Assembly (NCBI RefSeq): GCF_910592395.1
Contig: NC_088309.1
Span: 6,264,501 to 6,328,500 of the forward strand
Length of the DNA: 64,000 bases
Direction of reading: 5' to 3'
Source of the DNA: Lineus longissimus
Lineage: Eukaryota > Nemertea > Pilidiophora > Heteronemertea > Lineidae
The position numbers and the translations under genes are program-made. Each line of letters starts with the position of its first letter. Position 1 is the stretch's first letter. This document shows, in pieces, positions 48,588 to 60,931 of this stretch. The notes under the pieces are model-generated. The model was not told the DNA's origin, did not search any database, and was given only the letters and a program-made list of their open reading frames with translations.

Positions 48588-51566
48588 ATGCAAAGATTGC
48601 TTGAACTGCTGTTGTTTATGGTGCTACAAGCCACAAGGTGGAGATTTGGTAGGAAAAAAATTTCATTTGAATTTGAAGTTGTCTTTTTCCAAACCCTAGG
48701 AGATATTCCCCTTCACTAAAGCACACGGACAGGCGTTTACAAACATATTCTAGTTGAAGAAGCAGAGAAAGAAATCGATTTTGAATTCAAAGTTCGTCTT
48801 ATAGGCCCCTAAAAAAGCAGAAGCACTTTCGTTCATCTAGGATCACAAACAAACAATTTTAAGTTAAGCAGAAGCGCTTTCACTTTGTATCTACATGTAG
48901 GATTAAAAAGGAACGGAATCTAATATGATTTTAAAGTTATCATTTCCCACAACCTTATGAATATTCCACTTTCTGAACAACACAAATAATCTTTTTTCTA
49001 AGCAGAAGGTTTGACTCGTCTGGAATCGGAGTGGCCAAAAATTCGACGCAGACAGATATCTGATTAACCATGACTCATTCAATTTGTCATAAGAGTTTAC
49101 ATTTGGCAATTAGATAACAACTTGCATTGAAATCCAACTTCTTTTAGTTCTGTGACGATGCAGCAGAACGATATTAGGCTAATTTTCATGAAAACCGTTT
49201 CGTCGACAAAAAACTAAAGTGTCGTCTAGTGTTACTTGTGCTTGAAAAATGTTGAATAAGATCATTGATCCACATGGCAAACAAGTCTAATGACAGCTAG
49301 CAATATTATAGTTTAAGACAACATTTGGTGAATAAGAAAGTATTTTGATATATGATAGAAATTTTATGTGTACACTACTGTCAATAGTAGCAAAAATGAA
49401 AAGTATGAAATTGCTAAACGTTCATAGTATCAAAGGCGCTACAAGGATATGTTGAAGTAGAAATTGTCGGGCTGTCATGTTGATACTTAACATCTCATAT
49501 CATAGAGGGAACATCCCTCATGCCGTCATTATCGCCATGGCTAACTTTGTTGTCTGCCCACACTCTGTAGGTCACTCCATCGGCTATAAGCTGACGATAA
49601 TCACATCAAAAGACCCCGGATCTGCTACTGCTGGTAACATATCAGTCATGGTGTCGGGTCTGAAGAATTCTTCCACAACGTGGGAACTGTTGAAACGGAC
49701 GCCGACAAGCTTTCAAGAAGGAAGGTAATTAGATGACATTGGATTTTAACCTAGTTATTATCGTGTTGGTATGTAAGTGCATAGATGAATCTGTACAATC
49801 TTCATGCTTGTTATGATATGTCAAACACGACTTGGTTTTAGGCGGCTTCACAATTGTTACTGTTGAGAAAAAATGCATTCATTTACGAAGTATTCGTCCA
49901 GCATCATGTTCATTGCATTCCAGTGTTGATGTCTTCGAGGTTGGTGACACTAAGTTTGGTATGGTAAGACAACTCCAGCTACTTTTGCAAAATAACTACG
50001 TTTGGACGCTGGATAAGGTAAATATTAGGAAGAACTGGCCGAGTAAGGGGCTAACCTTAGCGTAACTTTGCTATGATTCAAGAATCACAGCACCATTATC
50101 TTCACGTTAAACAGAGCTAAATGCCAATGTCCAATTCAAAACTGCTTGATACATGTAGGAAAGAGGGAAGAAGTACTTCTAAATCTTTCGTGATGAACTA
50201 TTTGCAACACTGTGCAAGCTACTTCTTTTCCTTTGCCCTTTGAATGAGACGCACACTGCTGCGATGTCTTGTACCCGGCGGTGCTTAGGCATTTAAGGTC
50301 CCCACCCAAGTTGCCAAGAGCTTGCGATGAACCTTTCCTTTGGCCTCAGACGGATCGAACAACGAGCCAAAAAAACGTTGGAAACCTTAAAAATGCATAT
50401 CCCGCCTTCGATGAGCAATAGCCTCTGGATAGTATAATCCATCAACGTACAGTGCAAACGCTGAAGACCGAGAACTGATTAACCATTATTGGTCCGATCG
50501 AGAAGATCCAATACTCGATACCGAGGCAGTTGTTGATAGTGGATTGGCTGGGAAGAGTCTTTCAGTAACTTTTACTTTTATCCGGTTAACATTCCACCCT
50601 TATTCTTTCAGATGTATATTGAAAATCCAGATACTGGTAAAAAGTCCGAGTTTAACTGCAGCTGTCGTTTTAGATGGCCAAACTTGATTAAACATTACTT
50701 TGTAAAAAGTAAGTACTGATTTGGTTGACCTCGATCGAGATGGCCATACTGATTTCATAACGGCCAACGCAGAAACACTTTTTTATTGAGGAATACCGAC
50801 ACACTAACGGTGATAGATGGGATGCTTTCACGTGGACTTCTAAACACTTCGTTTTGATAATATATAGGGATTTTCATTAGCATTGGCGGTCAAAGGTACA
50901 CGTGACGGGCGGGCCAAACACCTCAATGTCAATAGACCTTTGGTTTGGGCAATGGGTTTGGGTGAATTCCTACTTCTAGTTTAACAGTGCAAGAATGGAT
51001 GGGGTCAGTTTATAGGCTATACATGGTATCAAGAGAGTTGTACATAAGGATGTATCTGTTTCAGTCGATGGTGGATGGTCAGCATGGTCCGCTTGGGCAG
51101 TATGTGGCACAAACTGTGGTACGTGCCCGACCACCTGCCCGGCTACTCATATCACGGTTGGAACCTCCCGGAGCCGGACCAGGACTTGTGATAACCCCCT
51201 TCCAGACAACGGTGGAGATGCTTGTAAAGGTGCTGATAGAGATTACAACTGTACGTTATGCATTGGTAAGTAAATGTAGAATGAAACCAGTTGTTTAAAA
51301 GTGATCTTCGATCACTAAGTAACGGTAGAATGAGTTCCATTTCTTCAAAACATCATTAACAGGATCCTCACTCGCATCCTTGACACGCCAGCAAGCAACT
51401 GCAACGTCATTTTGTAGGTCCATGATCTCCCCAACTGCAACGCCATCCCTTTTAAACAGAAGTCTTACAAAAAGGAATTTTTGTCGTCTTTCCAGATAAC
51501 AGAACTACTACCACCAGTATTCCACCCACAACAACAACAACAACAGCTAAAACAACAACCAAACTG

Positions 51567-51600
<34 letters not shown>

Positions 51601-53741
51601 TCACGACCACGACCACGGTGTCGCCAACTACAGAAATGGTTACTTCGGCGGGCCCAGGTACGAGTGAAAGTGGAAATTACTCCTTCTCAACTGTCGAACC
51701 TCCTCTTCAGACAACTAGTATCATTCTTACACCTTCCTCGACCTCGGGCGTTTCTTCCTCGCCGGCCATCCTGGATTCATTATCCTCTGAGACTGCAACC
51801 ACCTCTCCTAGCCTTATCTCAACATCAGTCACGCCATCTTCTTCAACTGATTTCGTGCAATCGCTGTATTCCTCATCCGTATCATCGCTGTCTTCTACTT
51901 CTCTCTTCCAAACATCCGCAGAGATTTCTATTACCTCAGGACATCGAACTTCAGAATTGGCATCAAGCTTAATATCTGCTTCTAGTTCGGCTGTAACAAC
52001 TCGGGACAGTCCAAGCAGTAGTCTGCACATATTTTCGGTGACTCCAATTCCTCAACCGCAACAGTCTACGAGCATTTCATCAGAAGCATTGTCTCACATC
52101 CCACCTTCACCGAATAGTTCTCCGATTACAAGCACACCTTGTAGTTTAGTGTCCTCTCTGTTTTCATCCAACTGTACTCCCATAGTGTCTTCAACCTCAG
52201 CATCTACACCAACAGTACCAACCACCATTGCCTCGTCCGCTATACCGCCTAGTATTTCCACACCTAGTTACTCGATTAGTACGACACCTAGTATTTCATC
52301 TACGGTAGCTTGCGGGGCGGGTACCTGTGATTCCAGCACCACCACTCAGCCATTCACCACCCAGCCATCCACCACCATCACCACCCAGAAACCTCTACCA
52401 TCTCAGCGACCAGGGGAAACAGGCTCGAGTTCAAACTCGTGGGAGACAACAGGTCAGTTTTTGCTGTGCTTTTAATTCTTGCTGTTGTCGCTCTATTCTG
52501 ATTACGAAGGCATACCATTTGACTCTGCCAAAAATATTTTTGAAACTTAGAAATTAAAACCATATACTGTCCTCGGAATACTGTCGTTGGAGAGGACAGT
52601 ACATATCTAACACATACGTCACTTGGTTCTTTCATAACCTAGTCGCACAACCGCGGTATTAACGAAGGTAGTAGAGATGTGATTGTGAAGACATCCGCAT
52701 AGTAACTGCCGTTGCGGTTGATATTCAGGTATCAGCTTACATTGACTAATTCTACCTTGTTGCCGTAGCAGGATCAAAGTATCAGAGTTTCGTACAACCT
52801 CTTTTCGTAAGAAGCTTGAATCAAACGAATTGGCTGTGTCCTCGAAGAAAAAGAAAAAATTCGGTGGCTGATTTTGTAGTAAATATAGTAGTTGCACCAG
52901 ACATCTAGTTTTACTTATGTTGTGCTTGCTACATGTAGATTTTAACATCATTTTTTATTCTGCTGGGCAATAATATTTTAATCAAAATGCTTTTGACTAC
53001 AACCTCCCGTAGTTTACCATAAATGAAGTCTTCAATCAAAATTAAAAATGTTTCTTCCGGTAAATCTAGTATGATACTACATGTAGCTTCTCTCAAGGTT
53101 AAGATTTCAAATTGTCCAATTTTCGAACTTTCTTTGCAATATGATGGCATACCTGACACAAAATGATATTTGGTTTTTCTACTTCTGTTGCAGGTATCCC
53201 GATCGTTTCAGTGATTGTGGCAATACTGGTCGTATTCATCATAATATTGGTGGTGGGCTGTCTGATCAAGCGGCAGCAGAAAAATAGGATCGAAGCGAAT
53301 TCTGGTGCTCAAGGAGAAGGTGGTGGAGAGGAGGACAATCCTGATGGCGAGGCGCCGGAAAAACCTCCGAGCGTCCCGCCTCCTGATGACCTCGAAGACG
53401 ACTCCGGGGCACCGCCGCAAGGCGGCTGGATGGCTAATGGCGGACATGCCATTGCCCACTCGAACTCGAAACCACCAAATGGTGACATCAGGAGAAAAGG
53501 AGATCCTGAACCGACTTTGCCCAACGCGGTGATTGATTTGGAAGAGCCTGATGACTCTTCCACGACACTTCATACACTCTGCCCCGTAGAAAAGACTGCC
53601 GCCAGCGGGGCGTGGCCGCAGTACTATCCCTTGATATATCGGACGTTTACGCCACATACTATAAGTTTACCGGGGAATCAGATTGTGAAGGGAGGCTCAA
53701 TGTCAGAAACCAAGGATATAGCCTTATGTTCAATGGTGTGA
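48588..53741 (+). CDS. PLAT-TSP1 transmembrane protein C with long mucin-like stalk
   Basis: Seven exons: 48588-48648, 49571-49724, about 49842-49963, 50612-50708, 51065-51265, 51496-52452, 53194-53741, about 712 residues. Signal peptide contains MVLQATRW, as in B. PLAT domain: IGYKLTIITS, FTIVTVE, then exon 4 ending RFRWPNLIKH. TSP1 repeat starts DGGWSAWSAW with CDNPLPDNGG. The stalk is about 318 residues, very rich in Ser/Thr/Pro with a run of Thr codons, expected to be heavily O-glycosylated. Transmembrane helix IPIVSVIVAILVVFIIIL, then an acidic/proline-rich tail with PHTISLPGNQIVKGGS, ending CSMV. The exon 2-3 junction does not join in frame by one base with the sites I see, so exon 3 is uncertain or the copy carries a frameshift. 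All other phases match A and B. Cell-surface protein of unknown role. Confidence 0.75.
51565..51618 (+). repeat. ACGACC coding microsatellite in gene C stalk
   Basis: Tandem ACGACC units encoding consecutive threonines, interrupted once by ATC. In frame with the stalk. Confidence 0.9.
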
Positions 53742-55033
53742 TCAAGGAATGCGCTCCGATATTTGATACATGTATATTTTTTGAAGAAGTTGAAATAAGG
53801 CGTTGGCTGTCTCCATGTACGTGTTCTCTGGTTAAGAGGGCAGGTCATGTTCGAAAGCTATCAAGATTACCGTGATATATAGAAGAGTACTAATGCGGAA
53901 AATGAAATCGATGAGTTAACTTTCCGTGATGAAGAATGAAAAGTTGCCTGGCGACGATGACCATTAATGGTAGAGGCTACCAGGCGACACAGTCGGCTGG
54001 CCGGACCATGAATTTGAAGGACACCAGACCTCCATCTTTGGTGGATGTGCTTTTCGTAGTTGCGACCGTCTCGTCGGTTTAGTTGACTAGAAAAGAAAGG
54101 TCGCATGACGGCGAATGAATTCCTGTTGCTTTTTATACGCACGAGGTTTGCCTGGAAAAGGAAGCAGACAAGTGGTCAATAAGTGTCATAGAATCGTTAG
54201 TATCCATTGTTCCCTTCAAACAAATGACAGATACTTGTGCAACTGAACTGATAGCCTGATGATGACGGTATTCATTTGATAATCACTCGAATGGAATCAT
54301 CATTGGTTGCCTATGCTGCGACCAGGCCGGCAGAGTACAGCGGCACTGAACGAGCACGTCTTCAGTGTCTGTACGTTATGTATATATTCATTTCTGAGAT
54401 TAAGTTATTTATTTTTTATAGTCATTTGTGAAGGACACATGCAACCCATTTGTACAAAGTTATTGAATGCGAAAGTCAGTTTTTTTTCCAAACCGACTGC
54501 CGAAACCTCAAATTTCCTTTTATTTTTAATAAAGCATAATATCAATGGCTTACATGTATGAGAATAGTAAGGAGTGCCCACTGTTACGGAAAAATGAAGG
54601 TGCCTCACTGATCTTGGAGACAAATCAGTTTTTGCTTGAAAATGGAATTGTATGAACACTGGGACTCCACCAATAAATTGAGGTGACGGGTGGGGTTTAC
54701 ATATCTTTAAAAAATTCACCAATGGAACTAACGTTTGCAACACCTGTGGTTGTTTAACTTAGCACTGTTCGGGAAACATGAGAATTCGACTACGTGGGGG
54801 AATATTCAACCACCTTCTACGTTGTCCCTGCTGATGACTATGTTGTTTAATACGTCTAATTACATGTAGCTGAGTTTTTTTAGTCATTTCAAAATATTTT
54901 TAATTACTTATAGACGGTACAGTTAATTTAGTAAACAATTGAAATCATCCATTTTTGTAAGTTATCAATATACAGGAAGTTTAAATTACATGTAGTTGTC
55001 ATTTCATTCCTCAGCGGAGATATTTGGCAAATC
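53742..55033. other. Gene C 3' region
   Basis: 3' UTR and flank. AATAAA at 54528-54533 is the likely polyadenylation signal. No further gene seen before the minisatellite. Confidence 0.5.
54528..54533 (+). terminator. Likely polyadenylation signal of gene C
   Basis: AATAAA about 790 bases after the gene C stop. Confidence 0.45.
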
Positions 55034-58000
55034 AAGTTGTGAAAGACAGGAAGATTAATCCTCCTGCTACACCAGTCTCATGTTGTGAAAGACAGGGGGA
55101 TTAATCCTCCTGCTACACCAGTATCAAGCTGCGAAAGACAGGGGGACTAAGCCTCCTATTACACCAGTCTCAAATTGTGAAAGACAGGGGACTAATCCTC
55201 CTGCTACACCAGTCTCATGTTGAAAGACAGGGGACTAATCGTCCTATTACACCAGTCTCATGCTGTGAAAGACAGGGGGCTAATCCTCCTATTACACCAG
55301 TCTCAAGTTGATAGACAGGTGAGTAATCCACCTGCTACACCAGTATCAAGTCGGAAAGGACAGGGGGAATCATTGACCTAGCTGCTACACCAGTCTCAAG
55401 TTGTGAAAGGCGTCTCAAGTCGTGAAAGACAGGGGGACTAATCCTCAGGCTACACCAGTCACAAGATGTGAACGACAAGGGGACTAATCCTTCTGCGACA
55501 CCAGTCTTAAGTATTAAACGTCTTTCCACACCATCGTAAAGTTGTGAAAGACAGGGAACTATACCCCCTGCTCCACCAGCCACATCTTGGGAAAGACAGG
55601 GGGACTAATTTTCTAGTTACTACACAAGACTAATGTTGTGAAAGACAGAGGACTATCTCTCTCCTGCTTCACAAGACACTGGTGTTGAGGGACGAAGATG
55701 TGAAAGACTGCAGACTATTACTCCTGCTTCACCAGTTGCATGTTGTGAAAGACAAAGTTCGATTGCTCGTGTCACACTGCTACCGGTTGTGAGAGACTGG
55801 CGACCACGTTGTGAAGGACAGCAGGGGAATATACGTCCTGCTTCACCAGCCACATCTTGTGAAAACCCGGGGAAAATACATGTACCTCCTGTTTCGTGAA
55901 AGACCGCCTGCAACTTCAGCCAAATATTGTGCTGTGAAAGGCGACGATGAAAGGATAGTCTCCCGTCTTTCACAGCTTGTGACTGCTGGTGTAGCAGGAG
56001 GAATAATCCTCTTGGGTTCACAACCTGTCGCTGTTGAAATAGGACGACCAGTGGCATTGCCCCTGTCGTTCACAACTTACGACTGGTGAGGCAAAGGATA
56101 GTCCGCTGTGGTCATCAAATATGTCCCGTGTCTCTCACAACGCGCAGCTAGAGAGGATAGAACGTTTGGTCCTGGTCTTTCACAGGAAATCACCAGTTTG
56201 GCAGGAATGATAGTCGCATGTCTTTTAGAGCTTGTTGCTCGAGTAGTAGGAGAAATAATCCCCTGGTTCTCACAACCAGTCACACTCAAAACAGGAGGAT
56301 AAACACCGGTCTTTTACATTTGTTGGCACAGCGCCTTGTCTTTCACAGCTCGCGTCTGGTCTCAGCAGGAGGCAGTGTCCCTTGCACTCATAACTTCTAT
56401 CCTTTGTATCGAACAAGTCAAAAAAAGTGAGGGGGGAGGTTTTATGCCCGGTCTTTAACACCAGTGACTTTGTCCCCTGTCCTTCACGACTTGTGACTGG
56501 TGTAGCAGGATGATTAGTCCGCGGTTCTCAACTTGGTACCCCGTTTCTCACAACCCGCAGCTAGCGAAGTGGGTGGTTCGGTACCCGATCTTTCACAGCC
56601 AATCACCTGTTTGGCAGGAAGGATAGTCTTATGTCCTTCACAGTTTGTGGCTTGTGTAACAGGAGGCATAATCCCCAGGGTCTCACAACATTTGCTGGTG
56701 AAATCAATATGAACTCCGGTCTTTCACGACCAGTCCCATAGCGTTCTGTCTCTCACAACTAGCGTCCACTGTAGCAGGAGAAACCGTCTGTAACAACCGT
56801 CCCCGACTTTCACAACGTAGTCCCCTGTCTCTCACAGCTCGTAGCTGGTGAAGTAGGAAGTTACATTGCTGGTTTAGAAGTAAGGATAGTCCCCTGCCTT
56901 TCCCAAAATGTGTGGGTCCGGAGGAATAAGACCCTGGCTCTCACAACCTGTCGCTGTTGAAATAGGACGACCAGTGGCTGCGTCTTCTGTCGTTTACAAC
57001 TTGTAACAGGTGTAGCAGGAGAATGTGTCCGATGTCTTTTTTAGGGTGTTCCCTTGTCTCTCACAACCAGTAGCTTGCGAGTTGGGAAACTGAGTCCATG
57101 GTCTTATACAACCAAGGGCAGAAAGGTTTAAACCAGGGTCTTTCACATCCGGGGAGAACAGCGTTTTGTCTTTCTTAACGAGACACTAGAATAGCAGGAG
57201 GAACAGTTCCTGTCTTTTACATCTTGGTATCATGTATCGCAATACCCACTAATAGTAAAGTAGGGTGTGTAGTATCTTGGCCTTCTCAGCCGATGACTGG
57301 TGTAGCAGAAAGGATAGTCCCTGTCTTTCACAAGCAGGAGGAATGATACCTTGATTTTCACGATCTGTCACTATTGAAACATGATTCACCCTGGTCTTTT
57401 ACATCCGGCTGCATACGTTCTGTCTTTCACAACTATAGCGTCTGGTGTAGCAGAAAGAACTGTCCCTGTCTTTTACAACTTGGTTCCATGCCTCTCACAA
57501 CCTGTAGCTCGTTTTAAGCAGGAGGTGCAGTCCTTGGTCTTTCATAGCCGACAGATGATGTCGTACAGGAAGGACTGTTCCCTATCATTCACAACTTGTG
57601 GCTGGTGTAGCATGAGGAATGGAGGAATAAGTCCCTGGTTCCCACAACCTGCAACTTTTGAAATAGGTTTAAACCATCGTCCTTCACGAGCAGTGGTCCT
57701 CTGATCGTTCACAACTTGTCACTGATGTAGCAGGAGGAGAAGTCCGCTGTTTTCCTCAACTTGGTTCAACGTCTCTCACAGCCCGTAGCTAGTGTGGTAG
57801 TACCCGTCTTCTTCACCTTGCAGCTGGCGTGTCAGGGAGAATCCATCCCCGTTGTTTTTCACAACTGGTGACTGGTGTAACAGGAGGAATTGTCCTGTCA
57901 ACTTGCAGCTGGCATAGCAGGAGGATTGGTCCCTTGTCTTTCACAACTGGTGACTGGTGTAGCAGGAGGATTGGTCGTCCTGTCATGTCCTTCCCAACTT

Positions 58001-60320
58001 GCAGCTGGCGTTGCAGGAGGATTCGTCCCCCGTCTTTCACAAATTCTGAGTGTTGCAGCAGGAGGAACAGCCTCCTGTCTTTCTCAACTTGCAGCTGGTG
58101 TGGTTGGGGGAATATTCCAATGTCTTTCACAACAACTTGTAGCTGGTGTGGCTTGAAGCATAGTCTCGTCTTTCTCAACTTGTAGCTGGCATAGCAGGTG
58201 GATTACTCCCCTGTCTATCACAACTTGAGACTGGTGTAGTAGGAGGATTAGTCCCCTGTCTATCACAACATGAGACTGGTGTAGTAGGAGGATTAGTCCC
58301 CCTGTCTTTCAGAGTTTGAGACTGGTGTAATAGGAGGATTAGTCCCCTGTCTTTCACAACTTGAGACTGGTGTAGTAGGAGGATTAGTCCCCTGTCTTTC
58401 ACAACTTGAGACTGGTGTAATAGGAGGATTAGTCCCCTGTCTTTCACAACATGAGACTGGTGTAATAGGAAGATAAGTCCCCTGTCTTTCACAGCATGAG
58501 ACTGGTGTAATAAGAGGATTAGTCCCCTGTCTTTCATAACTTGAGACTGGTGTAGTAGGAGGATTAGTCCCCTGTCTTTCAGGGTTTGAGACTGGTGTAA
58601 TAGGACGATTAGTCCCCTGTCTTTCACATCTTGAGACTGGTGTAGTAGGAGGATTAGTCCCCCTGTCTTTCAGAGTTTGAGACTGGTGTAATAGGAGGAT
58701 TAGTCCCCTGTCTTTCAGAGTTTGAGACTGGTGTAATAGGAGGATTAGTCCCCTGTCTTTCACAACTTGAGACTGGTGTAGTAGGAGGATTAGTCCCTTG
58801 TCTTTCACAACTTGAGACTGGTGTAATAGGAGGATTAGTCCCCTGTCTTTCACAACTTGAGACTGGTGTAGTAGGAGGATTAGTCCCCCTGTCTTTCAGA
58901 GTTTGAGACTGGTGTAATAGGAGGATTAGTCCCCTGTCTTTCATAACTTGAGACTGGTGTAGTAGGAGGATTAGTCCCCCGTCTTTCAGAGTTTGAGACT
59001 GGTGTAATAGGAGGATTAGTCCCCTGTCTTTCACAACATGAGACTGGTGTAATAGGAAGATTAGTCCCCTGTCTTTCACAGCATGAGACTGGTGTAATAG
59101 GAGGATAAGTCCCCCGTCTTTCACAACATGAGACTGGTGTAATAGGAGGATTAGTCCTCTTGTCTTTCACAACATGAGACTGGTGTAGTAGGAGGAATAG
59201 TCCCGTCCACCCCAGCTGGCGTTTAAGCAGCATTAGTCTGCTTTGATCTTACAACTTTTGGCTGGTGTAGCAGGAGGAATTATCCCCGGTGTTTCACAAC
59301 TTGTGACCGGTGTAGCAAGAGGATTAGTCCCATCTTCCTCAACTTGCAGCTTGAGTAACAGGAATAGTTCCATATTTCACAACTTGTGATTGGTGTGTGT
59401 AGCTTGAGGCATAGTCTCGTCTTGCAGCTGACTTAGCAGGAGGAAGAGTCCCCCGCCTTTTACAACTTGTAGCTGGTGTAGGAAGATTGAAGGTCCCTTG
59501 TCTTGATCAACCAGTGGCAGGTGTTAGAGGAGGGATAGTCCGCTGTCTTACATCTGGTGGCTGGTGTAGCTGGACTAATTGTTCCCAATCTTCTTCAACT
59601 TGCATCTGATGAAAACATGAGGATTAGTCCCCTGTCTTTCACAACTCGTTGCTGGTGCAGCAGGAGGATTGGTCGTCCCGTCTTTCACGACTTGAGACTG
59701 GTGTAGCAGGAGAAAATACTCCCCTGTCTTTTACACAATAGCAGGTGGTAGATGAGAGGGTTAGTCCCTGGGCTGTCTTTCTGAAAAACTGGTGTAACAG
59801 GATTAGTACCCTATCTTTTACAACTTGTGACTGGTGTAGAAGTAAGAATAGTCCCTTGTCTTTATCAACTTGTGACTGGTGTAGTAGGAGGAATATTCCC
59901 CTGTATTTCACAACTTGGTGTGGCTCGAGGCATAGACTTGCAGCTGGCAAGTAGGGTTAGTTTCCCGGCCGTTTACAACTTGTGATTGGTGTGGCAGGAG
60001 GAATAGTCCCATCTTCCTCAACTAGCAGCTGGCATTAGAGGAAGCTTAGTCCACCGTTTACAACTTGTGGCTGGTGTAGCAGGAGGGATAGTCCCTTCTT
60101 TTTCAATTTGAAACTTGTGTAATAGTAGCACTAGTCCCCTGTCTTTTACAACTTGTGACTGGTGTAGAAGTAAAAATAGTCCCTCGTCTTATCACGTTGC
60201 AGCTGGTATAGCAGGAGGAATAACCCCGGTCTTTCTTCTCCGACACCAGCGGCAGGTTGTGAAAGACAGGGGACTATAATTCCTCCTGCAGCACCAGCCA
60301 CAAGTTGTAAAAGAAAAGGG
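55034..60320. repeat. Large minisatellite, 45-bp period, with orientation switches
   Basis: The unit on the plus strand is CTTTCACAACTTGAGACTGG, TGTAGTAGGAGGATTAGTCC, CCTGT: 45 bases. From about 55034 to 55930 the units run in reverse complement (GTGAAAGACAGGGGG...CACCAGTCTCAAG). From about 55960 to 60235 they run forward. A final pair at about 60250-60320 is reversed again. The core (about 58190-59200, some 22 units) is nearly identical between units, differing mostly at GTAGTAG/GTAATAG and ACAACTT/AGAGTTT/ACAACATG sites. The flanks are strongly diverged. It fills the space between the 3' ends of gene C and the carboxypeptidase gene. Confidence 0.95.
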
Positions 60321-60412
60321 ACTTTCCTCTTGCTCCCACTCTTCTGGAATACGTGAATGCCAGTTTCAGCCCAAATGCCACTCACAAAAATTCATTCCAT
60401 ACATCAAAATAA

Positions 60413-60418
60413 TTTATT
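60413..60418 (-). terminator. Polyadenylation signal of the CCP1-type gene
   Basis: AATAAA on the minus strand, about 510 bases after the stop and about 95 bases before the minisatellite begins in that direction. Confidence 0.6.
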
Positions 60419-60679
60419 TCCATAAAATATTTTACAAGTAACAACACACAATAGATACTGTATGTATCTATGAACAAGCCATTAAATCAAATGAAATGCC
60501 AGAATCATAACTCATAGAACTACATGTATTTAACATAAACTTGTAACTTAATTTAGTAATGGATATGCCATAGTGACCAACAATTACATCAAAACTAAAC
60601 GAAATCTACCAATAGACAGAAACAAAGCCAGTGTTAATGATGATACTCTTTACATATTTCCTGTTTTTTAGAATTATTA

Positions 60680-60790
60680 TTGGGAACCGAGTAGCGACTG
60701 CACCAGGAGTTGAACCCGGGAGCTCTCTATCACAGTATCTAACAGGCAGTGTGCAATGCCCTTTCAGCACAACATCACAGTTTTTGAGAC
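60680..60790 (-). repeat. Possible tRNA-derived SINE fragment
   Basis: On the minus strand, CCCGGGTTCAACTCCTGGTG resembles a tRNA T-arm/B-box, with GGGCATTGCACACTGCC about 40 bases upstream as a poor A-box. It lies in the carboxypeptidase 3' UTR. Not a functional tRNA: no paired acceptor stem seen. Confidence 0.25.
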
Positions 60791-60931
60791 AGAGTTAGAC
60801 AGTAAGTACAAACATCAGTCTATCACTCAGACCCAGAGAAGCGCCAGCAGTTTAGCCACAGGTAGATTTCACCAACAAGTGGGAAGCTACCTGCTGTTGG
60901 GGCATGCACACAGTCTGTGAACGCTCTCCCG

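Noticed and set aside
53208-53657. 149-residue minus-strand frame
   Set aside because: Antisense shadow of the gene C membrane/tail exon.
58175-59233. Several overlapping minus-strand frames of 117-186 residues with KDRGLILLLHQSQ-type repeats
   Set aside because: The 45-bp unit is 15 codons, so any stop-free frame stays open through the array. Frames break wherever a unit has an extra C. No splice or start context and no sequence constraint.
55034-60320. Regular repeats considered as a CRISPR array
   Set aside because: There are no unique spacers. The whole 45-bp unit repeats, and the DNA is eukaryotic.
60680-60790. Possible functional tRNA gene on the minus strand
   Set aside because: Only a B-box-like segment is recognisable, with no acceptor-stem pairing. 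Kept only as a weak SINE call.
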